Below the pieces are notes generated by a model. It worked only from the letters and a program-made list of their open reading frames with translations. It had not been told where the DNA came from and searched no databases. DNA of 64,000 bases from contig NC_045426.1 of assembly GCF_902635505.1 (NCBI RefSeq), positions 541,155,818 to 541,219,817 of the forward strand, given 5' to 3'. Origin of the DNA: Sarcophilus harrisii. Lineage: Eukaryota; Chordata; Mammalia; Dasyuromorphia; Dasyuridae. Shown here in pieces: positions 33,230 to 46,345 of this stretch (positions are counted from its first letter, which is position 1; the number at the start of each line of letters is the position of its first letter). A program made the translations under genes and the position numbers.

Positions 33230-34408
33230 AAAAGATATGAGAAAGCACTTCTTTTCACTCATTTGCAGGGCCTCTTTATAATTTTATTTATTGGTTTAGC
33301 CAGGATTTTTTTCTTTCTCTTTTTCTTTTATTATTTGTTACAAAGATGGCTTTCTTGAGAAGGGTAGCGAGAGGGGGAATGAATATAGTTTAAATAAAAT
33401 CATTAAAAATAAAATTGTTCACATCCTTTGATCATCATCCACTGAGAAATATGTATTAATCTTATATATTTGTATATGTGTATAAAAATCTCCAAATTTT
33501 TCTTGTAAATTTTATTTTATTTTTTATAGATTTTCCTATTTGTTAATTTATTCCTTTTATTTTAAATAGATTAGTTTTGTTGTTCAAAACCATTTAAAAA
33601 TATAATCAGATCCATATATTTTTCTCCAATAATTTTTTCATTTGTCATATACATGAGAATTTTTTCTTCCCCATAATTGAAATAAAATATTTTAAAAAAT
33701 AATTCTTGCAATTGTAAAATTTTAATATCATTGTTTTAACTAAATTTTATTATTGCATATAGTATTGTCTGTAAGTTTAAACTAATTTTTGAGTTTGGAC
33801 ACAGATCAATGAAAGGGAAAGGGAGGGGAGGGGGGAAGGAGAGATTGAAATCGAGAGAGAGAGAGAGAGAGAGAGAGATTTCTAGATTTGCTATTATATA
33901 TTACAGATTTATTTCATTTTAAAAAATTTGATGTCATATAGTTTTGATAGTCATTGTTTTATGGTATATTTTAAAACTCTTATAGGCAAGTCCTTTAATT
34001 TCTTCATAGTTCTTTTTGAAATTTTTGGTTTTTTCATATATGTTTTGTTATTGCTTTATATAATTATATAAAGCAGGCCATTGGTATTTTGATTAGTATA
34101 AAATATAGACATATTATTCCATAAATTCACTTAGGAATAATGATATGTTATATTGGTCCTTCAATATCACTTTTTTGTTAAATTTTCTTTTTATAATATA
34201 TTTTATTTTAATATAGACGATATTTCCCAAGAAATCTCCTAAGAAACCTCTCACAAGTAAAATCTCTAAAGATAGTTAAGCAAAGTACTTAAGGAAATGA
34301 TTGAGACTCACAATATGATTCATTTTCCATTTTCGTAGTACACTCATAATTAACAGAATTCCAACCCAGGAATGTATTTACCCAAGTTATGCTGATATAT
34401 CTTTAATG

Positions 34409-34441
<33 letters not shown>

Positions 34442-35190
34442 ACATAATATATAATGGATGTATATATGTGTGTGCACATGCTTTTAAGTTTAATTTGCAT
34501 CATTGATATGTTCTCCATCACTTTCTTAAGTTCAGTTAACAAAACAAAAAGTCCAGTCCTGGTTTGTAATATCTATCAATTTCTGAGACATAAATGCTTG
34601 CACTGAAAATTTAACAATCTTTTCTAAGGGCCAATTTGAGTGGGCTTTCATGTACTCTTGTTTCACCTGTTCTTCTTTTATCACTGTGCCTGATCCATTT
34701 TTTTGTGTGGTCTTTCTCAAATCACATCATGAATGTATGTATCTGTTTAAAATATGGATCCTCTCAGTAGAATGTAAACACCTTGAGGAGCATCACCTTG
34801 TCATCTCACATGACAGTGGTCCCAATAGATACTCACAAAATTATCATGAAAAGAACAGCTATTTTTGTGCCAATATAGATTTTAGAGGATTAAGATATAG
34901 TGAAATTCTACAAAGAAATTCTTAAGTCCCTCCAAATGAAATTATTTGATATTCATTGAACTTAGTGCAAAGGTAGGAAGGAAAGAACAGTGACAAATAT
35001 ATTCTTAAAAATATTTGGGGAGTAAGACTAAACATTTGTAAACTCTACAAGTATGATGATCTTTTATGAATGTTATTTTTAAGAAAAAATTGGAAATTAT
35101 ATTATATATTGAAAAACTCCACAAAAAAGATTCTGGTTATAATTTTAACAAATAGGAAATTATCTTAGTGTATGTGAAATTCATTCCTTT
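33230..35190. other. AT-rich intergenic DNA with microsatellites
   Basis: Long T-rich stretches, a GA-rich tract at about 33809-33878 (including a clean (GA)n run) and a (TG)n run at about 34411-34438. No gene. The short frame pair around 34532-34925 shows nothing domain-like. Confidence 0.4.
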
Positions 35191-35199
35191 TGGTATAGT

Positions 35200-35490
35200 T
35201 ATAATATTAATAATAGTAGCTAACATTTATAATATGCTTACAATAGGCCAGGTACTATTCCCAGGGCTTTACAATTACAATCTCATTTGATTCTCAACAA
35301 CTCTGAGAGATATTCTCAATAACTCTGAGAGATAGGTGCTGTTATTAACCCCATTTTGCCGATGAGGAAACTGAAGCAAACAGAAGTGACCTGACTTATT
35401 CCAGGATCACATAGCTATTAAGTGCCTTAACTCAAGTCCTCTTGACTACAAGTCCAGTGCTCTATCTACTATATCACTAAACTGCCCCAT
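35200..35490 (-). repeat. MIR/THER-type SINE, long form
   Basis: Antisense copy with a tagctaacatttataatatg tail complement, ttacaatctcatttgattct, ccattttgccgatgaggaaa, ccaggatcacatagctatta, and gtccagtgctctatctacta. A 22-bp block (ctcaa(c/t)aactctgagagata) is tandemly duplicated at about 35293-35335. Confidence 0.7.
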
Positions 35491-35499
35491 GATATTACT

Positions 35500-37365
35500 T
35501 TGTTAAAGAAAAGCTTAGAAAAGATATTTGTGTGGAGAGGCAGAGTACAATTGAACTGGGTGGAAAGAAATGAGAACAGAGATGCAAATAGTCATTTCAG
35601 TGCCAGGGATATCACTGTCTGCAATAAACCCTACTAGATGGAGCAAGTAGCAAAAAATTTACTCATAAATCAACTACATTATTTGAAAACAGTGCATAAA
35701 ATTATTTAAAACAAATTCAATTGGATAGTGTAGGGAAAAAATTTTTGAGCTGAAAGGGACCTTGGAGATCATCTAATCTAACTCATGGAATTTAGAGACC
35801 TATCCCTCCCATATTGCTTGTGAGAGAAAAGGTAATACTGGGGTTAATAACATTCCTTGATAGAGAAAGTGTTGTTGCTTTTGAAGGGGGCAGGCCTGAG
35901 AATGGTTCTCCTGGAAAGGACAAAAGGGAAGGAAAGCCTTCTGTTGGGGATGAGTGACATGCAGTGGAAGAAGAGAAAGAGTAAGTAAACAGGTGAAAAA
36001 GTAGTCCGATGTTTCTACAACTACCTAGAATCTGAACCCTCTTTTTGGTCTTTGGTCAGTGTTTGAACTTAAAAGTTTCTTTCTCTTCCTTTAAAAAAAG
36101 AGTTTATGAGTTAAAGTTTTGGACTATTCAAATGTCCCACCCCATAGCAAAGCCGTGATTGTTCTTTCTTAGTTATACTCTGAGTAGGAAAATGGAACAA
36201 AAGACAAAAGGGTTAGAACCAGAGCAGAGAACCTTAGAAGAATAACCAGATAGCCTGATACAACAACTGAGATAGTACTTTTTAATTTTTTTTGTTTGAG
36301 ATCTGTGATTTCATTGGTACAAGGAATTCCCTCTACCAAAAGAAAACGACAATTCTTCAGCAATTTCTAGTTTTAGAGAGTTGTCTATGGATTCTGAGAG
36401 ATTGAGTGACTTACCCACTTTCACAAACTGAATCAGAAATACTTAAAATTAGAACTTCCCTACTCATTTACATTCTCTACCCTACATTGCCAGTCCTCTT
36501 ATCTAATACTTTACAATATGAAAGTTATTTTACTGATATGCATAAAAAATGGAAAGACCCAAAAGCTAAGAAACTGTTCAATAAACCTAGATATCAGGCA
36601 ACATCAGACTCAAAGATAACTATTTATAATCTGCATGAATTTAGTGTTCTTAGTTCTTGTCCTGATAATTTGTGAGTTGATCATATATTGAGGGAAAGCT
36701 TTTCAAAGGAGGTAGGACTTTTAGATCTCCAAAAATGTGGGCTTAGAAAATAAATACAAAGAAAACTTCAGATATTGGGAAGAACACAAAATTTAGCAGC
36801 AAGAGAGACAAGTTAAGGGAGTATTAGGAAAGTTGCAATGGGTGGATCAAAGAGCAAAATGGGGAAGAGGGGGTAATGGTTATTATTTGTAATAGGCAAT
36901 TCTAAATGCTTTCCAAGATGAAAAGATTGGCAAACTTACTTGTAAGAACAAGATATTCTGCCAAAGAATGTTTCTTCAGATAGCCTACAGAAAATCTTTC
37001 AACAGGAAAAAACATTGCTAACATACATAATCATTGATCTAATGCATCATTAAGATGGAATTTTTATCCTAGTTCTATTGTCTAAACAAATATGCAACAG
37101 GCATGACAGAAATATATTGACAAGTGTCAAAGATGACCAATGAAGACATATAAAGAAGAAATATGGAACAAGGCAGTAGAAAATATGATGATGAGCTGGA
37201 ACGTGTGTGATATTCATGTGATTATAGTTGCAACACTTCACAGCTAACAGGATAAAGAAATACTATCTTGGTGATGTCAGAATATTTCAAGCTTCTTTTT
37301 CTTATAACTTTCCATTCTCTGTGTTTAATCATAGCTTCTTTCCCAATTATAGCTTCAATTCCTTC
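35500..37365. other. Intergenic DNA with SINE scraps
   Basis: Short antisense MIR-like scraps lie at about 35738-35810 (gaaagggaccttggagatca) and 36370-36480 (tgagtgacttacccactttc). Otherwise the sequence appears unique, with no coding signal. Confidence 0.35.
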
Positions 37366-37370
37366 ATTTA

Positions 37371-37984
37371 AAATTTTTTATATAAAGTTTTATTTTCAAA
37401 ATACATGCATAATTTTCAATATTCACCATTGCAAAATCTTGAATTACATTTCCCCCCTCCCTTCTCCCATTCTCTTCCCTAGATGGCAAGTAATGCAATA
37501 TATATATTAAACATGTGCAATTCTTCTATAAATATTTCCATAATTATGATGCTGCACAAGAAAAAGCAGATCAAAAAGGAAAAATGAGAAAGAAAACAAA
37601 ATACAAGAAACAACAATGAAAAAAACAATAAAAATGAAAATATTATGTTGTGATCCACACTCAGTCCCCACAATCTCTCTGGGTATGGATGGCTCTCTCC
37701 ATCACAAGTCTATTAGGAACTGATCTGAATCACCTTGCTGTTGAAAAGAGTCATGTCCATCAGAATTGATCATTGTATAGTTTTCTTGCTGTGTACAGTG
37801 TTCTCCTGGTTCTACTCATTTCACCCAGCATCAGTTCATGTAAGTCTCTCCAGGCTTCTCTGAACATCATTGCTGATTGTTTCTTATAGAACAATAATAT
37901 TCCATAACATATATACCATAACTTATTCAGCCATTCTCCAGCTGATGGACATCACTCTATTTCCAGTTCTTTGCCACTACAAAA
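37371..37984 (-). mobile_element. 5'-truncated L1 3' end
   Basis: Antisense L1 from taaagttttattttcaaaat to the ORF2 end text ctgatggacatcactctatt and ttgccactacaaaat. Similar flanking text (ccttcattta at 37361 and ccctcattttt at 37986) may be a worn target-site duplication. Confidence 0.8.
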
Positions 37985-38079
37985 TCCCTCATTTTTAAAA
38001 ACAATAACAATCAAAAAACACCCCCATAATCTCCCCAAAGCCTCCAAAACAAAAGAACCTACCCCTACAACTTTCATGC

Positions 38080-38275
38080 GGCACCATGGACAAAGAATTC
38101 ATAATTTATTGACCAGTCTGGATTTAGTTTAAATCTGGACTCAGACACTTACTATCTGTGTGACCCTAGGCAAGTCACATAACCCTGTTTGTTTCAGTTC
38201 CTCATCTGTAAAATGACCTGGAAAAGGACATGACTACTTTAGTATCTTTGCCAAGAAAATTCCAACAATATTTAG
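38080..38275 (+). repeat. MAR1-type SINE, partial
   Basis: Sense body with ctggactcagacacttacta, gtgaccctaggcaagtcaca, tcctcatctgtaaaatgacc and tatctttgccaagaaaattc. The head is worn and the tail missing. Confidence 0.75.
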
Positions 38276-38299
38276 GAAGTCTGATTGTCAGGCAGGAGA

Positions 38300-39285
38300 T
38301 AGTTATTTTTGAGAGTTAGAAGAGTTTGCCAAATTTTTCTGCACAGTTTGGGGTGCACAGTTTTCTGGCACCCCAAATCTTCTCCATGCCATGGGGAGTT
38401 ACAAGAGCAGGATATTGTGAGATTAGTTTATTTATTTTCCTTTACTTCATCTGGCACAGATTATTAGTAATCACAAATTTATACATCCTTACTAGATTAA
38501 AAAAATAACGTTAGATTATATATTAGGTGAAGAACTTCCAAATCCCAGACTGAAAAGCCAAAAAACCAAACTTTAGTTCAAGACAAATACTATGGCTAAT
38601 AATCAAGCCTAAGAGACTTTATATTGGAAATAATCTAAATTTGCATTGAGGTGGGTACTCTCTTCCGTGATGCAGATTACGCCTTTCTGTGCTGTAAGAG
38701 ATGATTTCCCAAGATGTTCTGGTCAAAGGAAGTATGACTTTCTGGTGATAAACCTTTATAAAATTAATTAGGTTGGTTCAGGGATGGTAAACACACAATT
38801 CATTTTTAAGGTCTTTTCAGCATGGAAGCATCTGCCAGAGTTCATACTTCACTGGCACAACCTACAAGAATTTAGGGTCACCTATGTGATGAGTCATCAA
38901 AAGAAGATTTCAGCAAAGGCAAACATAAAATATGATGGGATTAGATAAAATAGCTTTGAAATTATACTTCTGATTCCAATAACACTGCTCAAATTTGAAG
39001 TTATACTGGTGTGCATTTGATGTATATATATATATATATGCATATGCATATATACACACATATATATGTACACACACATATATATATATATACACACAGA
39101 GCCATACACACACAAATACTTATACAAATTTTCATCAATTAAAATTGTTCTTGAAACAAGAGAATAGAATTTAAGTTCAGCACTGAAGTTTACCTCTAAA
39201 TGTTATCAGACAGCCCAACAGAATTCACAAAAATTATGGCTGTAAGAAGATAGTATTCAAAGAATAAAACTTTGGAAAAGTATGT
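38300..39285. other. Intergenic DNA with TA/CA microsatellite
   Basis: A 10-bp perfect stem (tttggggtgc/gcaccccaaa, 38347-38356 and 38368-38377) lies near the left end. A TA/CA/TG mixed microsatellite, largely self-complementary, fills about 39021-39107. No gene. Confidence 0.45.
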
Positions 39286-39289
39286 TTCC

Positions 39290-39955
39290 TTTTTTATTTT
39301 CATAACATATACATGGATAATTTTTCAACATTAATTCTTACAAAATCTTGTGTTCCAATATTTCCCTCTCTCCCCAGCCTCATCCCAATATGTGTTAAAC
39401 ATAGTAGAAATTTATGTTAAATCAAATATATGCATACACATATATACAATTATCTTGCTGCACAAGACAAATCAAATCAAACAAAAAAATAGGAAAGAAA
39501 ATAAAATGCAAGCAAACAACAACAGAGAGAGTGAAAATACTATGTTGTGATCTGCACTCAGTTCCCATAGTCCTCTCTGTGGGTATAAGATGATTCTCTT
39601 CATCACTGAGCAATTGGAACTTGTCTGAATCATCTCATTGTTGAAGAAAGCCACGTCCATCAGAATTAATTATCATGTAACCTTGTTGTTTCCACCTTCT
39701 GGTTCTACTCATTTCATTTAGCATCAGTTTATGTAAAAGTATCCAGGCTTCTGTGAAATCATCCTGCTGATTGTTTCTTATAGAACAATAACATTCCATA
39801 ACATTCATATACCGTAACTTATTCAGCCATTCTCCAACTGATGGGCATCCACTCAGTTTCTTGCCACTACAAAAAGGGCTGCCACAAACATTTTTCCACA
39901 TGTGAGTCCCTTTCCCTCCTTTAAGATCTCTTTGGGATATAAACCTAGTAGAAAA
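39290..39955 (-). mobile_element. 5'-truncated L1 3' end
   Basis: Antisense L1. At its right, the minus strand encodes the ORF2 C-terminus: KLSGCPSVGEWLNKLRYMN, then a SIRNNQQDDFTEAW segment. The left end is the A-rich 3' UTR. One of the better-kept L1 tails here. Confidence 0.8.
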
Positions 39956-40108
39956 AAGCAGTGTTTCCTTAACAGTAGGAATAAAATATTTTTGCTTTAG
40001 GTGTTCAAATACCAAGAAAAATTCTAATTTATATGGCACTGGCATTCTGAATAGGTCATTCATGTCATGAATTTTTTAAAAAGTCAATAATGTATGTAGG
40101 AGAGAGGA

Positions 40109-40126
40109 GTGTGTGTGTGTGCGTGT

Positions 40127-40170
<44 letters not shown>
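40109..40170. repeat. (GT)n microsatellite
   Basis: An almost pure gt run of about 60 bases with a few interruptions at its left end. Confidence 0.9.
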
Positions 40171-40174
<4 letters not shown>

Positions 40175-40654
40175 GATCGTAATAGGCTAAGCCTAACTCA
40201 GATTTAGGTTGGGATTATAATGACATAAGATATTCCTAGACCATCTAAGAAATTTAAAAAAGAAATATTATATTTCCTCAATTCAATTGAGGAAAAGGAT
40301 ATTCAGTAAGGATGAAGGAATGAAATTTTTAAAAGGGTTTACTATGGGCCTTGTAGGGTGCTTAATTCTAGGTTCATAGATAGAAAAATGAAATGTTTTC
40401 TGTATTTTTCTTGGGGATTACAAAGTATAAAAGAAATTTCAGCAATAAATAGAGATGTTGTGGTACATGTTGACATATTTAAGGTAAATCTGAATGAATA
40501 ATATTCTCTCCCTTATTTTATTAAATCTAGACTATCTATAGAACAATAAGCCAAACCTTGATTTTGTAGCAGCTGTTGATTTTGGAAGAGTAAATGCTCC
40601 CACTGAAAATTTAACAATGGACTCTCAGGAACCTGTAGGAATTGGCTTCTGCAC

Positions 40655-40850
40655 ATAAAGTAAGTTCTCAACCTTCATGAATCTCAGTTTCCTTATTTAT
40701 AAATTGAGAGGGTTTCTAGCTCTAAATCTATGATCTAATTTGAGACTTCATTTTACTGGTGGAATACTTTAGAGTAAATGACACAAATAGTTAATGGTCA
40801 GAACTAGGAATCACACTGTTTTTGACCCACTTTCAGCGCACCCCTGGTTG
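40655..40850. repeat. Two MIR-type SINE pieces
   Basis: A sense MIR tail (tctcagtttccttatttata, agggtttctagctctaaatc) at 40655-40740 is followed by an antisense-like scrap (attttactggtggaatactt, ggtcagaactaggaatcaca) to about 40850. Confidence 0.4.
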
Positions 40851-40859
40851 CAGAACATT

Positions 40860-41390
40860 TGGAAAGGCCTAAAAGCCTAAGGATTCACCTGAATACAAAG
40901 TCCAGAGGTGCTTTGATTACATAGGTTGGTCAAATGACAGTGGGGGAAGAAAAGTCAAAAATTTGCAATAGGTCAAGGCAGAGCAGATCATAACGCCTGA
41001 TGATCCTTCTTCTCATTGGAAGAAATGGAGTAGCCCTGTGAACTATTAAGCAATATCACCCACCCAAACACAGTGTTCTGGAATAGCCAGTTCTGAGGAA
41101 AGGATTAAAGGGAGAAAATGTGTTAGATTTGAGTTGGGGAAGAAGCTGACCAATATTGTTGGTCAAGGGGATTCAAGGGGATTCAATGTATTCACATTGA
41201 CTTGGTTGGGGTTCCACATCCATTCTGTACTATAAAGCTTTGCAAGCCAAGACAACTTTACACTGCAGGTTTCTCAATGATTATTTGGAAACAATATCTA
41301 AAGTATGAGAAATTTGTAAATAGTCAAGCATTGCACAAATGGAACATAATTACTATTGTAATGGAGATACTATGGAGCCCTGATTCCTGG
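40860..41390. other. Intergenic DNA, no gene seen
   Basis: Apparently unique sequence. A 10-bp gattcaaggg direct doublet lies near 41170. Nothing coding is seen. Confidence 0.35.
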
Positions 41391-41564
41391 AGTTGTTCCT
41401 GAATAGTGTCTAACTCTTGCTGATTTCATGTACCACTCCATAAAGACCAGCCAAAGCCCTCTCTTCTCAATTTATACTCTGAATTTATACAGCCATGACT
41501 TAGTAATACTTCTTTTAGGTTTTTCATTGAGAAAATGAGGATACAATTTCGATTTCTTGATCTT

Positions 41565-41807
41565 TGATTATTTTTCAGTTATGTTGGACTCTTTGTGATT
41601 CGATCTGAGGTTTTCTGGATATTGCAGTAGTTTATTATTTTATTCTGTAGATTGTTTTACAGATTAGAAAATTGAGGTAAACAGGATTAAGGGACTTGCC
41701 CAGGGTCTTACAGTTAGTGTCTGAGGCCATATTTGAATATAAGAACGTGAATCTTCCTGATTCCAGGGCCTATATCCCCATCTACTGTACCACCTGGTTG
41801 CCCCAAT
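41565..41807 (-). repeat. MAR1-type SINE
   Basis: Antisense copy with tggactctttgtgattcgat, gaaaattgaggtaaacagga, gacttgcccagggtcttaca and tctactgtaccacctggttg. A MIR-like sense tail continues to about 41905. Confidence 0.8.
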
Positions 41808-41909
41808 AATTTCTACTGAGCCTACTTCATAGGGTTACCATGGAGAATAAATGACATGATGTATACAGAAAGTCTGTGGCTGGGTTTTAAATAGTGGTTA
41901 GTTTCCTAG

Positions 41910-43980
41910 ACCAACCCACTGAAGTCTGGATTATAACAAAGATATTACCATAATACCATAATATAAATAGAACATTGACTTCTGTTTTCCCTGGCTGGTT
42001 CTGTGTATTCAATCTTTCTGCCCCCTCAAGCTGTTGGATTGCTAGAGACAATATATTGGGTGACTTAATCTTGGATTTAAATGCCCTGGAGTTATGCTAT
42101 TGCAGTGTCTAGTCTGGAATCTGAAAGTACAAATACAAATGGGTTGCTATATGTAACTGGCCCCAGACGCAACCCATTTGGTTCTTCAATCCAAATATTT
42201 CCTTACCATCTGTCATTCTACTCACCCTCTCCTGACTCCTAATATTTCCCACACTTAACTTTCTACTTCTTGATTTAGGAACAGTAATCATATCAAAATC
42301 ACCATTACTTCTGGAAAAAGTAGGAGAATCAATTGACTTATGACTCTATTAGCCATTCCAGTGATTACTAAAACCAAAACATTTCTCTGGCCACCAGTAC
42401 AAGATGTTCCCAAAATCTTAGAACACTAAAACTTTTGAGATATGTTGTATATATTTTCTCCCTCTATTGGAAAGTAAGCTTCTTGAGGATAGGAATACCA
42501 GTCTTGCTTTTGTACATATATCTCTGGCACATGGTAATCACTTAATAACTGCTTTGCACTTATTTACTATGTGAAATAATACTACTTTTTACCAATAAAA
42601 GTATTAATTCTATAGTCCCAATAGTACCAAGTTATTAGTGTTATTGGAACTATTAGATTAAATAGATTTATTAGTCATGATACAAACACTAATTCTGGAA
42701 TACTAATAGTACCAGAGTACTACTAGATCAAACAGAAGTTACAATGTTCTATGAATTACTTGGGACAAAATCAAATAATCTGTTAATATATAATAAATCT
42801 TATGAAGTTTAACATTAAAAATTAAAAATAGTCTATATATTCTCTTGTTAAAACTGTGTTTTATATAAGATTGATTTCACAATATTTTTGACATATTTAA
42901 TTCACCATTAAATAATATTTTGATCACATTGTATATAAAGCATACCTTTGATGAACTGTCTATTTTGTTCAAGTTTTGTTTTGATTAGAATCTGTAGAAT
43001 TAGAATCTGATGTAGAAATTGTTCAATGGGGTTCAAATCAATCAAATCAAATAAGATAAGATATAAAGCCTTGCAAGTATTAAAGAACCATATAAATGTG
43101 CTTGTTATTATTAATCATCATCATCAGCATAAATCAGGTGAATTTCAAAGTCACTAAAGCATGTATATTCATCTCATAAATATGATTTTCATGACTTAAT
43201 TCATGCTGTAAGGTTGAAGCATTTCAATTTCTTTTGGGAATTTCTGTAACTATGGAATAATTCTTTTTAAGCATATCAGTGTGTATATATATACATATAT
43301 ATATATATATGTATATACACATACACATATGTGTATATAAAAATCAGATCTTATCATTACTAAATAGGAACAAGACTTCCAGACCAACTGGAAATTTTTA
43401 AAAATTCTGAATTTTTTGGGGGGAATGAATATTTTACAAATCTGATCAACACATTCAGATATTACAGTATCATCAGTACTTTTGATCAACTGGTTTGGGA
43501 ATTATTTTTCATTTTTACCACATGTTCCTTTGTTCTTCAGTATTATCAATGTTGTTTCATTATAAATTTGAATGCCCTTGAAATTCTTGATTTCTCAGAC
43601 CAAGAAGTACCTCAATATTACTTAGTTATTGAAATATGCTCTTTATGAGCTATAACTTTATTACATTTCTGAAATAATGGGCATTCTTAAAAACCATAGA
43701 ATTACAGATACTACAGAAAAGAACAATGAATGTCTATGGCATGAAGTCTAGCACTCAATTTAAACAGTACTAATTCAAAATGAGTTCAGTTATGCTTTAC
43801 CTACTCTAAATCAAAATTTTGACTCAGTCTAGAGACAATAGAAGCACAGATTCATAAGTACCATGATCACAAAATTCAACTAAATCAAAATTATTGCTTG
43901 TCCCAATACCATTGTAAAGAAAATATTAATTGTAGTAATAATAGAATTTCTAATTTTATTTTTAACTATATTATACTGTA
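41910..43980. other. Intergenic DNA with repeat scraps
   Basis: A sense L2/MIR-type tail lies at about 42455-42565 (gtaagcttcttgaggatagg, ctggcacatggtaatcactt). A MIR tail lies at 43045-43130 (ccttgcaagtattaaagaac). A palindromic TA microsatellite lies at 43268-43338. No gene is recognised. Confidence 0.4.
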
Positions 43981-43984
43981 AGTA

Positions 43985-44170
43985 ATAATAATAATGACTG
44001 ATATTTTGATAGTGTTTTAAGGTTACAAAAAACTCGTAGTTCTTGTATAAATTAGAAAACTGATTTAAAAACTGAGACTTAGATACTAATGTGTCCATGG
44101 TCACAAAGTTAGTAAGAGATTAAAGTAGGATTTGATCCCAGGACTCTCTTTACTCTAAATAATTAGGCCT
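43985..44170 (-). repeat. MIR-type SINE relic
   Basis: Antisense order: agtgttttaaggttacaaaa, aattagaaaactgatttaaa, ccatggtcacaaagttagta, gatttgatcccaggactctc. Confidence 0.5.
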
Positions 44171-44326
44171 TTCCATGATGGTTTAGGAACTTTACTATAA
44201 TGTAAAAATGACACAAGGAAACTGCATTATATGCATGTGGATGGTCTAAAATGACTAATTCAGGATCAATAAACAGTCTTTCCTCTACTCTGCGTAGTTG
44301 AAAAGTTGGTAGGTTTATGGTCATGG

Positions 44327-44448
44327 CTTTTTTTTATTATAGCTTTTATTTACAAGATATATGCATGGGAAATTTTTCAGCATTGATAATTGCAAAACCT
44401 TTTGTTCCAATTTTTCCCCTTCTTCCCCCCACCCCAGATGGCAGGTTG
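44327..44448 (-). mobile_element. Very short L1 3' insertion
   Basis: A 122-bp antisense L1 end (attatagcttttatttacaa to accccagatggcaggttg) flanked by an 11-bp duplication, tatggtcatgg, at 44316-44326 and 44449-44459. It is an extreme 5' truncation and one of the youngest-looking copies. Confidence 0.85.
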
Positions 44449-44479
44449 TATGGTCATGGTTCTTAATCTGAAGAGCTTT

Positions 44480-44722
44480 TTAGCCTCTGTCGTTCAATTC
44501 TTTCAGTCATTATCAACTCTCCATAATATCATTTGAGATTTTCTTGGCAATGATACTGGAGTGGTTTGCCATTTCCTTTAATCCTGCTCATTTTATAGAT
44601 AAGGAAACCAAGACAATCAGTAAGTGACTTGCTTAGGATCACACAGCTAGCAAGTTATCTGAAGCCAGATTTGAACTTGTTTTCCTGACAAGTCTAGTGC
44701 TCTATCTACTGTGCCATATCCT
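44480..44722 (-). repeat. MAR1-type SINE
   Basis: Antisense copy: gattttcttggcaatgatac, tggagtggtttgccatttcc, gatcacacagctagcaagtt, agtgctctatctactgtgcc. Confidence 0.85.
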
Positions 44723-44984
44723 CTGCTGATCTTCACATTTGGCTTGAAACTTTTGTTTCATACATTATTCCATATATTTTACAACCTTAGGGGTTTTCCA
44801 GCAGTTCATAGTCATGCTACTTGAGTATAATGTCTGCCTTTTGCACTTTCTATTACCTCTTACTTTAGCTTATTTCATGGCTGCTGTTTCAGTATCCTGC
44901 TGTTAGACTGATCAGTGAAATGGTATCATGATGAGCATTATTTCACTGCTCCAGCTCTTATTCATTGGTGAGGCTGTTACTCCA

Positions 44985-46345
44985 GTTAATGCTTAGTAGT
45001 ACTTTAGGTGATGAAACTTTAACCAATTTATTTCTTTCTCTGTTAATCTGGGCAAACTATATTTTTGAAGGTATTTTTCTATTTCATTTAAGTTATTGAA
45101 TTTATTGGCATAAAGTTGGGCAAAATAACTCCTAATTATTGCTTTAATTTCCTCTTCCTTACTGGCCAGTTCTCCCTTTTCATTTTTAAGATTAACAATT
45201 TGATTTTCCTCTTTTTTTTAAAATCAAATTTACTAAGGATTTATCTATTTTGTTGGTTTTTTCATAAAATCAACTCTTAGTTTTATTTATTAATTAATTC
45301 AATAGTTTTTTTACTTTCAATTTTATTAATCTCTCCTTTTGTTTTTAGAATTTCAAGTTTAGTATTTGGGGTTTTTTAATTTGTTCCTTTTCTAGTTTTT
45401 TTTAGTTGCAAGATCAATTCATTGACCTTCTCTTTCTCTATTTTATGCAAGTAGGCCTCTAGAGATATAAAATTTTCCCTTATTACCACTTTGGCTGCGT
45501 CCCACACATTTTGGTATGATGTCTCATTATTGTCATTTTCTTGAATGAAATTATTAATGTTTCACCCAATCATTCTTTATGATGAGATTACTTAGTTTCC
45601 AATTATTTTTTGGTGTATTTCCCCCTGGCTTTTTATTGAATGTAATTTTCATTGCATCGTGGTCTGAAAAGGATGCATTTACTATTTCTGCCTTACTGCA
45701 CTTGAGTTTGAGGTTTTTATGTCCTAATATATGGTCAATTTTGGTATAGGTTCCATGAACTGCTGAAAAGAAAGTGTACTCCTTTCTGTCTCCATTTAGT
45801 TTTCTCCAAAGATCTATCATACCTAACTTTTCTAGTATTCTATTTACCTCTTTGACTTCTTTGTTATTTATTTTGTGGTTTGATTTATCTAATTCTGAGA
45901 GTGCAAGGTTGAGATCTCCCACTATTGTAGTTTTGATGTCTATTTCTTCTTGTAGCTCTCTTAATTTCACTTTTAAGAATTTAGATGCTACACCACTAGG
46001 TGCATATATGTTTAATATTTACATTGCTTCATTATCTATGCTACCCTTTAGCACGATATAGTGCCCTTCCTTATCTCTTTTAATTAGATCAATTTTTGCT
46101 TTTGCTTGATTTGAGGTCAGGATGGCTACCCCTGCTTTTTTGACTTCACCTGAAGCATAGTAGATTCTGCTCCAGCCTTTTACCTTTACTCTGTATGTAT
46201 TGCCCTGTTTCAAGGGTATTTCCTGTAAACAACATATTGTAGGATTCTGGTTTTTAATCCAGTCTGCTATCCACTTCTGTTTTATGGGGGAGTTTACCCC
46301 ATTCACATTTATGGTTAAAATTACTAATTTTGTATTTTTTTCCAT
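44985..46345 (-). pseudogene. L1 ORF2 endonuclease and linker
   Basis: The N-terminal frame begins MEKNTKLVILTINVNGVNSP and shows CCLQE (metal-binding Glu), a KAGVAIL strand and an RDKEGHYIVLKGS segment. After a frame break come IVGDLNLALSELD (the GDFN motif of human L1), EYTFFSAVHGTYTKIDHIL and FSDHDAMKITF (the catalytic SDH motif). The linker that follows is lysine/glutamate rich. The reading stops before the RT domain. Several stops and shifts make it non-functional. In an active L1 this domain nicks the genomic target at TT/AAAA-like sites. Confidence 0.9.

Noticed and set aside
38347-38377. Short 10-bp hairpin as an RNA gene
   Set aside because: The stem is too short and isolated. Such inverted decamers are expected by chance at this scale when many positions are scanned.
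39635-40063. 142-codon minus-strand frame as a host gene
   Set aside because: Its central part is plainly the L1 ORF2 C-terminus, and the N-terminal portion is flanking DNA read through.
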